A DNA stretch of 64,000 nucleotides from Galeruca laticollis (Eukaryota > Arthropoda > Insecta > Coleoptera > Chrysomelidae), in contig OY998180.1 of the NCBI GenBank assembly GCA_963921935.1, forward strand, positions 45,221,231-45,285,230, written 5' to 3'. Position numbers and translations under genes: made by a program. The first letter of the stretch is position 1. Each line of letters starts with the position of its first letter. This document shows, in pieces, positions 54,456 through 64,000 of this stretch. Under the pieces are notes generated by a model, which worked only from the letters and a program-made list of their open reading frames with translations, did not search any database and had not been told where the DNA came from.

Positions 54456-54475
54456 GCCCCAACGTTGGGCCGACA
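54456..54475 (-). promoter_or_regulatory. Primer-binding-like site of Gypsy-2
   Basis: The minus strand reads TGTCGGCCCAACGTTGGGGC just inside the 5' LTR. Similar to the tRNA-Lys primer site, with a nearly palindromic CCCAACGTTGGG core that could also fold on itself. Confidence 0.6.
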
Positions 54476-54477
54476 AT

Positions 54478-56591
54478 TTATAATTGATATCCTAAATTTT
54501 ATTTTATATATGTAATTTAATTTTATATGAATGATGTATGAAACTTTATATCGGCTAGCTCATAATTTATCTTTTATATTGATGTAGTCGGAAGCATGAA
54601 TGACTCCTCTCTTTGGATTCTTGGCGCACACGGTATAAATATAATTGGATTTATATCTGTTTATTTAAGTATTTGAAAAATGATAGGTCAGAATATAATT
54701 TCTTATAGAAAGATGGAAATATGTTGATTCAAATAATTGTATGGAAAACATGAAAGGAATAAAAACACCAACACTTTATTGAAAAATTAATTTAATAAAT
54801 TGTAATTATGAGAAACTTTGTATTCTTTTAAAAATATAAAATTATTGAATATCCCTACATACTAGGCAATGCTGAATACACATTTATTATTCTCTCTTCT
54901 GCACTTGCGCATAAGTAACGCATGCGCTGACATACCTTATTAGGAACAGAAAATGCAATTCATTGTCGATATAGTATAAACGGTAAATACCCTTCAGCGT
55001 GTATACAGTTGTGATAAAGTTTTAATGCGTTATATAAATGTAAACGAAACAATTACATATATAAGAACTCTTTTAAATAATGTGTGTGAAGTGTAAAGCA
55101 AATAGTAATTAGTCAGAACAGTTAAGCATGCATGAAAGATAAGAAAAATTGAAATTTATGTGAAAGTTTATGAAACATGTGAACATTGAAAATCGATTAT
55201 TATTTAACAAGTAAGTACAAATATTCTTATGAACTATATTGCATGCATTTCCATGGAGGTAAAGTACTATGCATAGTAATAAATTGTTTTTAAGCCTTTT
55301 CTTTTAAAATTTCATTATCAAAACGTTTTTGAATATACAATAGTTCACTGTTCGTTTAAATGGAATTCCCAAAAGTTTTAATTAAAATTCACAGACCTTA
55401 TTACATAGTCCCAGGATGCGTCTACGACTTTCTTGCAGATCTCTAACTAAGAGATACACCTTCAGAACGGCTTGTTCTTCTCTACACGAGTTCACCAAAC
55501 TTATTTAAGTGTTTCTATCACTATTTTGAGGAATTTTATTAACTTTTTCGGGAAATATTAACAAATTTAATCTGAGGGAATTTATCACACACCTCGCTTT
55601 TTCATCACCCCAAAAAACCCTTCAATTGTTTTTTAAATCAACAAACTTTTCTGCTTCCTAAATCCAAAGCTTGCTTTTCCTTGTTTTATTGTTACAAATT
55701 GTCACTTTCTATGTCTTTTATTGGAAAAACTGTAATTGTTTGATTTTAAAGTCCTGGAGGATTAACACATTTATACACTACTGTTCACTAAGTATTCAGG
55801 ATTTTATATAAAGTTTCTTTTTACAGAATACATTAGCTATTTTAGTCATTATCCCGTTTTTACGGTTCATTTATTTATATTTATTTTTACAAAATCTATA
55901 ACCTAAATTATTAATTCATATAGATGTAATTGTTTAATTTTTAATTCTAAAATTTTTAATGTATTGGTCTTACATAAACTATTCCTTATTATTGATTTTA
56001 TTGTTATTGTCTAATATAAAATAAATAACCCATAAATTTAAGTTGGTAATGAAATTACTAGATTTCATTACTTCCTGTTTATAATCCATTGTTTTAAACT
56101 ATGTTTGGGCTGTGTTCCATATATCATTTCTCATGAAGCTTTCAACCCTTTCTTTAAAATTGTTAATTCTCATTATAAACACCTGCAAATGTTGCTAAAT
56201 AATTATTGAAATAGATATTAATTGATATTATTTCAGGTTTGTCGTTTAAATGGAATTTTATTTCTGCTGAAATTCATATGGCTGTGTTCAGATCAATATG
56301 GAACTGATTGACATTAGTGTAAATCTGGAACTTGTTGTGCAGGTAACTTTTAATACTTATTTAAATAATGTTGTGTTTAGAATTTCTATTCATAGTTCTT
56401 TTATTAATCAATCATATTGATATCTGATATTATATTCATGCATATTTCGTTCTTTCTATTGATTTCATATCTGAATTGATAGTAACTTTTATAAAATGGT
56501 TGTGTCTACTGATACACCTTCCTGAATAATAGATACCTTTTTCTTTTATGTTTATTTATTTACAATTGTTTCTAGAACTAGTAGACTAGTT

Positions 56592-56594
<3 letters not shown>
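54478..56594 (-). repeat. 5' LTR of Gypsy-2
   Basis: Matches 45961-48096 with about one percent difference by eye. Confidence 0.92.

Positions 56595-56644
<50 letters not shown>
56595..56644. repeat. (TA)n between Gypsy-2 and Gypsy-3
   Basis: TA units; the 5' LTR of Gypsy-2 ends on its left and the 5' LTR fragment of Gypsy-3 begins on its right. Confidence 0.95.
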
Positions 56645-56647
<3 letters not shown>

Positions 56648-56745
56648 AACTCATCACAACATCTATAAGGGTTTGAAGGTGTTGGTGTGTGAGGTTTTCA
56701 AACTGAATTTGGTTGTAAGTTGCCAAAACATAGAGAATTATTTCA

Positions 56746-57169
56746 GAACAGAATAGAGGGGAAAGAAGAAATAATTATATTGAAATAATAAATGATTATG
56801 AAAGAAGGAATAATAATCAACAAAATCAAGAAATAAATTATAATGGAGAAAATAACAGAGAAGAAGAAAGTAGACATAGGATAGTTATTGATTATAATAC
56901 AGGATCAGGAAGGATCAAGTAGTGATCAGGATCAAAATGGGAAATTTATGTAAATATAGATGAAATAAATAGAAATTAGGATGTGTAAATATATAATTAG
57001 AATAGATAGATATTCGGCTAATAACTACAACAATTTAAATGATAATAATGATTAACAAATTTAAAAAATGAATCTAAATTTAGTAAATGATAAAAAAGAA
57101 ATATTTGAAATAATATAATTAGGTGCAGAAATAATAGAAAAATAAAGGGGCGAATGAAAAATATATGGC

Positions 57170-57217
<48 letters not shown>

Positions 57218-58190
57218 TACTAATGGTAATTATGAACACAGATAGAATGTAATTATTGGAACAGATGTACTGGAAAGATATAAAGATAAATCAATAATAA
57301 ATATGAAGAGAAATTGAGATTTAATGGATGATAAATAGACTTTCAAAATCAAAATATGGTTGAATAAGATTGAAAATAAATAAAATAATGATTATTATAA
57401 AGAAGAGGAATTGAGTGGAATTATAGATTGTGGGAATAAATAGTATATAATTATAAATAATTTAATGAATAGGAATGAGAAAATAGTGTCGATGGGATTG
57501 ATAGTGGCGAAATGATTTGCATGGACTGAAAGTAAGAAGAATTGAATATTTTGAATCAAAGATGTATCCATTAAGATATTGAAGAAAATATAATGTTAGA
57601 AGTATGAAAATGATAAGAAGGAACTATAAAAATAGTACACTGTATATAAATCCATTAGTTTTAACAAAGATATAGATATTAGATAATAAGTATGCCAGAA
57701 TAATAAACTATACTATACCTCTATATGAAACACCAATAGGACGAGCTAAAAAATTAATAGATACGACCAATAATTCAAAATCATTTATTAAAAAGAAAAA
57801 CAATAACATTCAAAAGATGGTATTCATAAATAATACTATCTGATTATAAATAAAACATTAGAATTAAATCTGAAATAGAAAATAAATAATAATTTTATAA
57901 GCAATTCTAGAAATAAATAAATGAATTGTGAGAAATGTAGTATGTTGTATATAGGATAATAATTACTACTTTTAAATGAATAATAAATAATATTGCAAGT
58001 ACTTAAATTAATACATAATAGTTATTTGTAAATAGTTGGTTAAGTAGATTTATAAAATAGACAGGTCAAGTCAAGATTAATACATTACAAAGAATGAACA
58101 GAAACAGTTTATTATAAAAGAAATTAATGAATAAAAAGATTTAATGTGAAATTGAAATTTAAGCAGCTATTAACATAGCTAATATCTGTT
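56746..58190 (+). pseudogene. Degenerate Gypsy-3 gag/pol interior
   Basis: Recognisable only in short pieces: an Asn/Arg-rich stretch with Asp-Gln repeats near 56920, as at the ends of the other gags; 'NVIIGTDVLERYKDK' near 57247 (protease region, compare 'IVIGIDEL'); and 'YINPLVLTK' plus 'INYTIPLYETPIG' near 57650-57740 (RT fingers, compare 'YVNPIVVVRK' and 'YTVPQYEAP'). Frames change repeatedly and large parts, including all later pol domains, are missing. A (TA)n run interrupts at 57174-57212. It is an old, internally deleted member of the same lineage. Confidence 0.6.
57174..57212. repeat. (TA)n microsatellite
   Basis: TA run inside the Gypsy-3 relic. Confidence 0.9.
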
Positions 58191-58210
58191 AAATTTGAAT
58201 TTGAGGGGAT

Positions 58211-59640
58211 TTGAACTCATCACAACATCTATAAGGGTTTGAAGGTGTTGGTGTGTGAGGTTTTCAAGCTGGATTTGGTTGTAAGTTGCCAAAACATAGA
58301 GAATTATTTGTTTTTCATGATATGAATGAAATTAAAATGGGTTATATATTGAATTTGTACCTATGATATCGTTTGTTTAATCTAAATATTGAGATGCTAA
58401 AATAATATTCAAAACATTAACCATTATCAGGGCTTCATAAAATAATTCAACTCATACCTGTAGACCAGAAACCATCTTTAAACAATATAATAACTTGTAA
58501 ATGTGTCATATACGTCATTAAAAGTATCTAAAACCCTAAAACAATAAATAAATGTATTTAGATTGTTATAATACATCATGTTTAATAAGAATTAGTAGCA
58601 GAATCATTATTTTAGATGTTTATTATTTGTATTATGACACAGAGAACTGTCAACAAGATTGGAATGTCAAAATACTTTCAAAGCATGAAACATCAGCGAC
58701 AGATTTCGATGTGCGCGACAGGAATTCGTTGTCATAGAACTATGTAATTCTGATTGATATCTGAAGGGACAATGAAATATAAACCATGAAGAATTTTTGT
58801 ATATATAATTTTAGGCCAAGTTTATGAGAAATCATAATCGTGACCAAATTTTAATAGAAATTGAAAAGAATTATATATATTTTGAAAAGTATCAGTTTGT
58901 AGATTTGTCTAATTTAGAATGGAAACGTATTACACAATGAGAGGTTTTTTTTATAAATAGGGATATTTTTGGAGAAGTAGAGTTTTAAATATATAAATTA
59001 AATTATTTTGGAAATAAACGAAGCATTAAATATCATCAAATAGTTAAGAAAAATATGAAATTAAATGAAAACCTCTGATTTGTAAATTATTGTTAAAAAA
59101 AAATCTAGTGATATGATGAGTTCTGTCCATAGCAACGGACAGGAAAAAGGATGGTTGTTGATTTTGAAAAATAGGAGTATGATATATGATATTTCGGAGA
59201 GATGACGTAGTTAAATAAAATTTTAAAATTATAATAAAATCGAAGTAAAGTCCTCATATAACTCAAGAGAAGTAACAGAAAAAAGTTAAATAAAGTTGAA
59301 GAAGTAAGTTGAGAAGATTTAGAAGCTAATTGAAGGTACAAAAGATAAATGATTTAAATAGATAGAAATCAAAGACATTATAATAATAAAATATATCTGA
59401 AAGCATTATTTGAAAAGATAATTAAACGAAAGAAACCAGATTGTGGAAGAAAAGAAGATAAATAAAATAGTATAAAGTATATCAAGAAAGAGAAATTCAA
59501 AATTTACCTGGAGGAGTTGTGTCTAGTTGGAGTCCAGCGAGAGTAAAGGTAAAGGCAGTAGACACAATAATACAAACGTTTTGTTATAGGAGATTGCTGG
59601 TGCCAAGCAGAAAACATTGTTCAGTGAAGGTTAGTGTAGC
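58211..59640 (+). repeat. 3' LTR of Gypsy-3 (right end uncertain)
   Basis: Only the first ~100 bases can be verified against the 5' fragment. Small ORFs within (58552-58737, 59105-59341) show no features. Confidence 0.5.
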
Positions 59641-60174
59641 GTAATTTTATTGATTAACCAATTTAAAATTTTCTGTTTTGGCCATTTTAAACAATATAAA
59701 TTTGCGCAAAGGTACCTATTTTTTTTGACATATTAGATTTTAGTTGTTTGTTCCACTATTTCGAATTTGTTTGTATTGATGTATGTAGTTCTTTCCCAAT
59801 TTCCATTGCATTTTTGATAATACATAATTACAGTGTTCTTCATTGTCGTTTCAATAGCCAATATCAGAAACAGTAAATAGTTATTCAGTTCATTTCAAGT
59901 GTCAATTCTAAATACAGAAATAGGTTTGATAACATAGGCGTCTCAACATAAATTTAGACAAGGTATAATATTTTTTATTTTAAATAAAAGACCAAAACGA
60001 ATAATTCTTTATGAAAATATATAAAACAAAATAATAAATTACATAAAAATCTTTAGACCTGAACTCAAGAGATTGAGGAGTACTCATGCTCTACTTGATA
60101 TAATTACCCTAATCATAAAAAAACAAAATATTTATTAATTGTAGTGGTAGAGATCTAGCCAAATCTTTGTTGTT
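59641..60174. other. Unassigned stretch before the Penelope-like element
   Basis: AT-rich; no ORF, no clear repeats. May include the rest of the Gypsy-3 LTR. Confidence 0.4.
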
Positions 60175-60706
60175 ATCATCTAAGTACTTTATCACCAATA
60201 TTAGTTAATTTCGTTTTGGATGACCTCATTGAGCATTATATTGATTCTTTAAGTTTTCCAATTCCTTTCGTCAAAAGATATGTGGATGATTTGATTCTCG
60301 CCCTTCCTAATGATAGAGTGCAATCTACATTGAATTTGTTCAACTCTTATAATGAGAACTTCAATTACATACGGGAGATGACAATATTATAAGAACTTCT
60401 TGGTATAGAAAACCAATATATAGTAATAGATTTATCAGTTATTGGTCATGTCATCCTCCCAAAATGAAAACAAATTTAATTCTGTCCCTTCGGGATAGGG
60501 TGAGAAAATTATTTCATCCAGATTTCCTAAATAATTATCTAATTGCATTGAAAAACATTTTATTTCAAAACTCATACCCTCGAAGTATGAGAAACAAATT
60601 TTTAAACAACACTCCGACAATCTTTATTGAAAATAAAGATGTTGTATCTGATTCAGCCCACAGTACAGATTTGTATTTTGGTTCACTACCATACATACCT
60701 GTTTAA
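60175..60706 (+). pseudogene. Penelope-like reverse transcriptase, C-terminal half
   Basis: The frame at 60175-60390 shows 'LSPILVNFVLDDLIEHYID' and 'FVKRYVDDLILALP', the Penelope-type motif C (catalytic YVDD) preceded by the typical fingers/palm stretch. The thumb follows in other frames: 'RTSWYRKPIYSNRFISYWS' and 'KMKTNLILSLRDRVRKLF' with a good match to the Penelope pattern W-Y-R-K-P and h-P-x-x-x-K. At least two frame changes and a missing stretch near 60390 break it. The enzyme would copy element RNA; here it is inactive. Confidence 0.8.
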
Positions 60707-60807
60707 CACCTGACCTGCTTAAAGTTCTAAAGGGTTCAACTACTGTTAAGGTTGCAACCTATAATTTACTTACGATTAACAACCTTTACACTCAGGTCAA
60801 GTCAAGG

Positions 60808-61140
60808 TTGGGCTTAGGGGAGATGTCTAATCTAGTTTACAGCATTCCTTGTAACGAATGTGATCAAATTTATATAGGCCAGACTTCTAGATGTTTATCT
60901 GGGAGACTGACTTCACATAAGAGCGACTGTAATACTGGAAAGTTGTCTTGTTCTTTGGCGGAACACGTTATTGTTGGTAAACATACTATGAGTTTTGATA
61001 ATACTAAAATACTTGCAAGGGGAAAAAATAATAATAAGAGACTTTTTCTTGAGATGTCTCACATACATAGAAATTTAAATAACTGTCTAACAAAAAGTCT
61101 GATCTTGATGGACTTAGCAAAATCTATACCTATCTATTAA
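60808..61140 (+). pseudogene. GIY-YIG endonuclease of the Penelope-like element
   Basis: Open for 110 codons. 'LVYSIPCNECDQIYIGQTSR' carries the Penelope variant of the GIY-YIG signature with the CxxC pair, then 'RLTSHKSDC', 'SLAEHVIVGKHTMSF' and 'RLFLEMSHIHR' (the catalytic Glu). This domain nicks DNA during integration and normally follows RT as one polypeptide. Here a stop at about 60705 separates them. The domain itself looks complete. Confidence 0.82.
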
Positions 61141-61640
61141 CTTTGTAGAATAACTAAGTTATTTCATTTCTTGACTTCAACATTTATATATCACCCTGTA
61201 TATTATTTTACAACACCAATTCATATCATCACTGTATAAATATATTCGATATCTAATCTGCTAATAATATCATTAGAAGAATTGGTCTTCTTTTTGTTTC
61301 GTGACAAAAACCAATAATTACTAACTTTGAAATAGATACCTTTCTCCCTTGGTATATCGTTTTCAATATTCATTCTGACTGTATTTTAACTGTTGTGTTA
61401 GTTAAAAGTTTTTACATTTCTACAAGATATTGTAGATATGATCATTTTAAATGTATAGACTGTCAGAAAATTGTTTTTATCTCGATTTTTGTTAATTAAT
61501 TTCATGCTCCTGTTAAAACTCTTGTGATGTCCTTGATGGATAATTTTCAAAACTTATTTTGGTGAGTCAATTGTGTTTTTTTTTTCAAATATATGTTCAG
61601 CTTTATTAATTTGAAAAAATTTTTGTCCATTGTAGATGTT

Positions 61641-61676
61641 CTGATGAAGGAAATAAACAATTTCCGAAAGCTCAAC
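61641..61676 (+). ncRNA. Hammerhead-ribozyme-like motif 3
   Basis: CTGATGA (61641-61647), stem GGAAA/TTTCC with loop, then GAAAGCT (61666-61672). Canonical cores, located in the 3' region of the Penelope-like element where hammerheads are known to occur. Confidence 0.65.
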
Positions 61677-61776
61677 TAGTCAAAAAATAGTTTTCTTTTG
61701 ATCAGCCCTATATTGACCGCATCCCTACTAGATTGTTTGCAGTTTTGTGTTCAACGGTCACTACCCTTCAGCTTTC

Positions 61777-61778
<2 letters not shown>

Positions 61779-61818
<40 letters not shown>
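61779..61818. repeat. (TA)n microsatellite
   Basis: TA run between the Penelope-like element and the next LINE. Confidence 0.95.
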
Positions 61819-61822
<4 letters not shown>

Positions 61823-62125
61823 TATTCTTTGTTGTATAACTACTGCTACGGTTATCAATTCTATGTTATTTACAGCTAAATTAATTTGTTGCATGTTATA
61901 TTTATTGTGGACGTATATTGCTACGCCTCCAGATGCTTTTCCGTTGTATGCTCTATTTTGTGGAAACAGGTATAATTTTTTAACTTGTGACAATGTTGAT
62001 TTTTAAAATTGGATTCTTGTAATTATACTATGTTAGGTAATAGTTCGGAAAGTAGGCTTTTAAGCATTTCGAATCTTTTGTAGAATCCTCTGAGATTCCA
62101 CTGAAAAATTGAGTCAGTCTTACAC
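61819..62125 (-). pseudogene. LINE endonuclease N-terminal fragment
   Basis: Begins 'QWNLRGFYKRFEMLKSLL' near 62125, the usual 'QWN..G' start of jockey-type endonucleases, followed by 'LLPNIV', a stop where the catalytic 'CLQE' begins, and then 'GKASGGVAIYVHNKYNM'. At least one stop and one frame change occur. It ends where the (TA)n tract begins, before the 'GDFNAH' motif. Confidence 0.7.
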
Positions 62126-62421
62126 ATTATTCCTGAGATGATTCAATTGGAGTTCAAATAGTGGTAGTGCTGACTCCATTAATTTGTTAAAATAATTTTT
62201 CTGTGAATCCGTTTCCTTATATATTGTTTATTTTTGGCTTTTTTGATTATTTGTTCGTTTGGTTTATGAAATGTATCTATTGCTTGTGGTATAGGTGAAG
62301 GTGAAGTTGTGATGTCTGATAGAGTGCGTTTTGTATAAAATATATCTGTATCCTTATGTATTTCTGCAGTTAATGTTAGTTCTTTTGCAATTCTGTTATC
62401 CCTCAGGGATTGGGTGGTGTG

Positions 62422-63022
62422 TTAGGGATTGGTAAGAGCAATGTATGATGGAGTGACTTCTGTTTGATTAGTTATATTTCTTGTGCCTGTTGTAGATTTC
62501 ACAGCTGTTGGAGTGTTATTCATGTGGTTGACGATGTTTGCTGAGCATGCTATATTAGAGTTTATTGGTGTTGATGTATTATCGGATGCGGTACTTGTTG
62601 ATGCATTCTGACAATTATTAGAATTAGAGTTATGTCCTGCGACATTGCATATGGAGCACAAATGGCTATCATGCGTTAAAAAGATTCGGTATGGTGTTTT
62701 CATAGTTGATAAGAATCAAGGTAGGATTTGGTGTTTGGGTAGGAGATATGTAAACAATACGGCAAAAACTTAAAATGTGTTTGAGGTTTGGATTAGATGT
62801 ACCAATTTTGAGGAATGTTATTGAAGAGGACAGGTGGAGGCCTAAATGTCTAAGTTCTTGTTCAATAATTTGGTGAGGTATAGTTGGACAGACGTTGAAC
62901 AAGATAAGCCTTTCACTAGGTGTTATAAGTCTACATACAGGAAGAATTTCGTTATTGACTTTAATTTTTCCATTGCATTTAGTTACAAATTCGTCTACCT
63001 CTTCTTTTGTCGATATACGCAT
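62422..63022 (-). pseudogene. LINE ORF1 (Gag-like), broken
   Basis: Two overlapping frames: 63022-62669 with 'VNNEILPVCRLITPSERLIL' and 'VCPTIPHQIIEQELRHLGL', matching the conserved region upstream of the knuckles in jockey ORF1, and 62703-62422 with 'CSICNVAGHNSNSNNC' (CCHC) followed by a Ser/Thr/Asn-rich stretch. A frame change near 62690 joins them. It binds the LINE RNA in intact relatives. Confidence 0.7.
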
Positions 63023-63250
63023 ATTCTATTATTGGTTATTCTTGATGAAAATATAATTTAGTTGGGGTCGATAATAGTGCCTATGGCTCCATTTAGTGAG
63101 CTAATTACTATTGCTTGTTGTTTTGTTGGAAAAATTGTTTTTTTGTAATGGATGAATAAGATTGTGGAAGGTTATTAGATGGGATAGTAGTGTAATTGCT
63201 TGTGTTACTATCATCCATTTTCTTCGATTTTAATTTTCATATTTTCGTAC

Positions 63251-63560
63251 TTAAAACCGGTACTGTTTACTTAAGGCTGTTTTGCTGATAAGCGACAGAT
63301 TTTGTGCCTCAATAACAATCGAGTTTAATTGCTATTATTCAAATATTAAATTCGTTGCTATGATGATATAAAATATGCTTTTTGATGGATATATGGGGGT
63401 GATAATTTACACTAGTGGTTGTTGTTCTTTCACAAAATAACTATGTTTACACTTGTAAAAATGGTTTATCGACGAGAGCTGATTTATACATGATTTTACC
63501 GACGTGGTCTAATTTATTATCATCTTATATAAACAAAATAATATAATAATAAAAAATGCA
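63251..63560. other. Unassigned spacer
   Basis: No gene or repeat recognised. Confidence 0.45.
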
Positions 63561-63930
63561 TTTGGGTACAAATTAGTCCTAAATTCAAAGTTTGAAGGTA
63601 TGTTGTTAAACTATTATTATGTAAACGTGGGGGTGCTAGCTTGAGCTCATGCTAGCACCCCCACTTTAAATGGCGGTTTTCATAAAAACTGAGTGGGTAC
63701 ACATTCTAATGTTTTGGGTACAAATTAGTCCTAAATTGAAAGTTTAAAATTATGCGGTGAAAATTTGATTTTGTAAAGGTGGGGGTGCCCAAACCAGTAC
63801 CCCCACATTAAATACCCTTTTTCAGGGAAAACTGTGGGGTACAAATTCTGCTTTTTAGGGGGCAAATGAATCCTAAATTATACATTAGTATTTTCCTTTG
63901 AAAAAGTGGGGGTATTAGCTTAACTGACGT
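63560..63930. repeat. ~150-bp tandem repeat with GTGGGGGT hairpins
   Basis: GGGTACAAATTAGTCCTAAATT at 63564 and 63716 and a diverged copy near 63858. Each unit has GTGGGGGTGC paired with its complement (63627-63662 is the best, a 14-base stem). Unknown family; could be the terminal part of an element cut by the window edge. Confidence 0.7.
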
Positions 63931-64000
63931 ATCAAAGTCAAAAAGTATAAAATTATTAATATGTTTTCTTTATAATAGTCGATATTTTTATGTTCCCTTC

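Larger units (their letters stand above)
45961..56594 (-). mobile_element. Gypsy-2 LTR retrotransposon (minus strand)
   Basis: 10.63 kb; ~2.1-kb LTRs, gag and pol on the minus strand, (TA)n on both sides. The gag N terminus, the frameshift heptamer, the primer-site sequence and the polypurine tract all parallel Gypsy-1, so the two belong to one lineage, although the LTRs themselves are unrelated by eye. gag and pol carry several breaks. Confidence 0.92.
56645..59640 (+). mobile_element. Gypsy-3, decayed LTR element (plus strand)
   Basis: A ~100-bp block starting TTGAACTCATCACAACATC at 56645 is repeated at 58211, where it follows a polypurine tract AAATTTGAATTTGAGGGGAT (58191-58210). The first is a truncated 5' LTR, the second the start of the 3' LTR. 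The interior has degenerate gag and pol. The right end of the 3' LTR could not be fixed; 59640 is a guess. Confidence 0.65.
60175..61760 (+). mobile_element. Truncated Penelope-like element
   Basis: RT of the Penelope type, then a GIY-YIG endonuclease, then a 3' region with a hammerhead-like motif, ending before (TA)n. The 5' part, including most of RT, is absent. Confidence 0.82.
61819..63250 (-). mobile_element. 5' portion of a jockey-like LINE (minus strand)
   Basis: ORF1 with a Cys/His knuckle, then the start of an APE endonuclease, reading leftward and cut at the (TA)n tract. RT is absent. Confidence 0.72.

Overview
The window looks like gene-poor, AT-rich, transposon-packed nuclear DNA of an animal, most likely an insect and perhaps a beetle. 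That placement is inferred from the mixture of Gypsy, I-clade and jockey-like LINEs, a Penelope-like element, a DD41D mariner, a P-like element and a Polinton/Maverick; no sequence search was possible. No single-copy host gene, tRNA, rRNA or CRISPR array was recognised.

Layout. 1-1500: 3' ends of two related LINEs in tandem. 1501-5130: a 5'-truncated, multiply broken I-clade LINE on the minus strand. 5332-7698: a mariner-family transposon with ~590-bp inverted repeats and a frameshifted DD41D transposase. 7745-18133: a nearly intact Gypsy retrotransposon (minus strand) with ~1.97-kb LTRs, gag and a pol whose integrase is duplicated in frame. 18180-18622: a short inverted-repeat element with a hammerhead-like motif.

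18775-38034: the most striking object, a 19.26-kb Polinton/Maverick-like element bounded by the 6-bp target duplication TATTTG and starting with AG. Its long terminal inverted repeats are mostly satellite DNA: a 109-bp monomer, about 43 copies on the left and 16 on the right. The core keeps a broken protein-primed-type DNA polymerase B gene, a small transglutaminase-like ORF and the spliced 5' end of an unknown gene. The 5' part of polB is present again in inverted orientation and replaces its 3' half, and polB is also split by a P-like THAP transposon with an 8-bp target duplication.

38224-43942: a full-length I-clade LINE (minus strand) with ORF1, a slightly decayed ORF2 and a 10-bp target duplication. 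43953-45700: nothing assigned. 45717-45910: an inverted pair carrying a hammerhead-like motif. 45961-56594: a second Gypsy of the same lineage (minus strand) with broken gag and pol. 56645 to about 59640: a decayed third Gypsy (plus strand). 60175-61760: a truncated Penelope-like element with RT, GIY-YIG nuclease and hammerhead-like motif. 61819-63250: the 5' part of a jockey-like LINE (minus strand). 63560-63930: a hairpin-bearing tandem repeat.

A theme joins the parts: (TA)n tracts sit at the edges of the mariner, all three Gypsy elements, both hammerhead inverted pairs and the Penelope-like element, so these tracts behave as insertion hubs.
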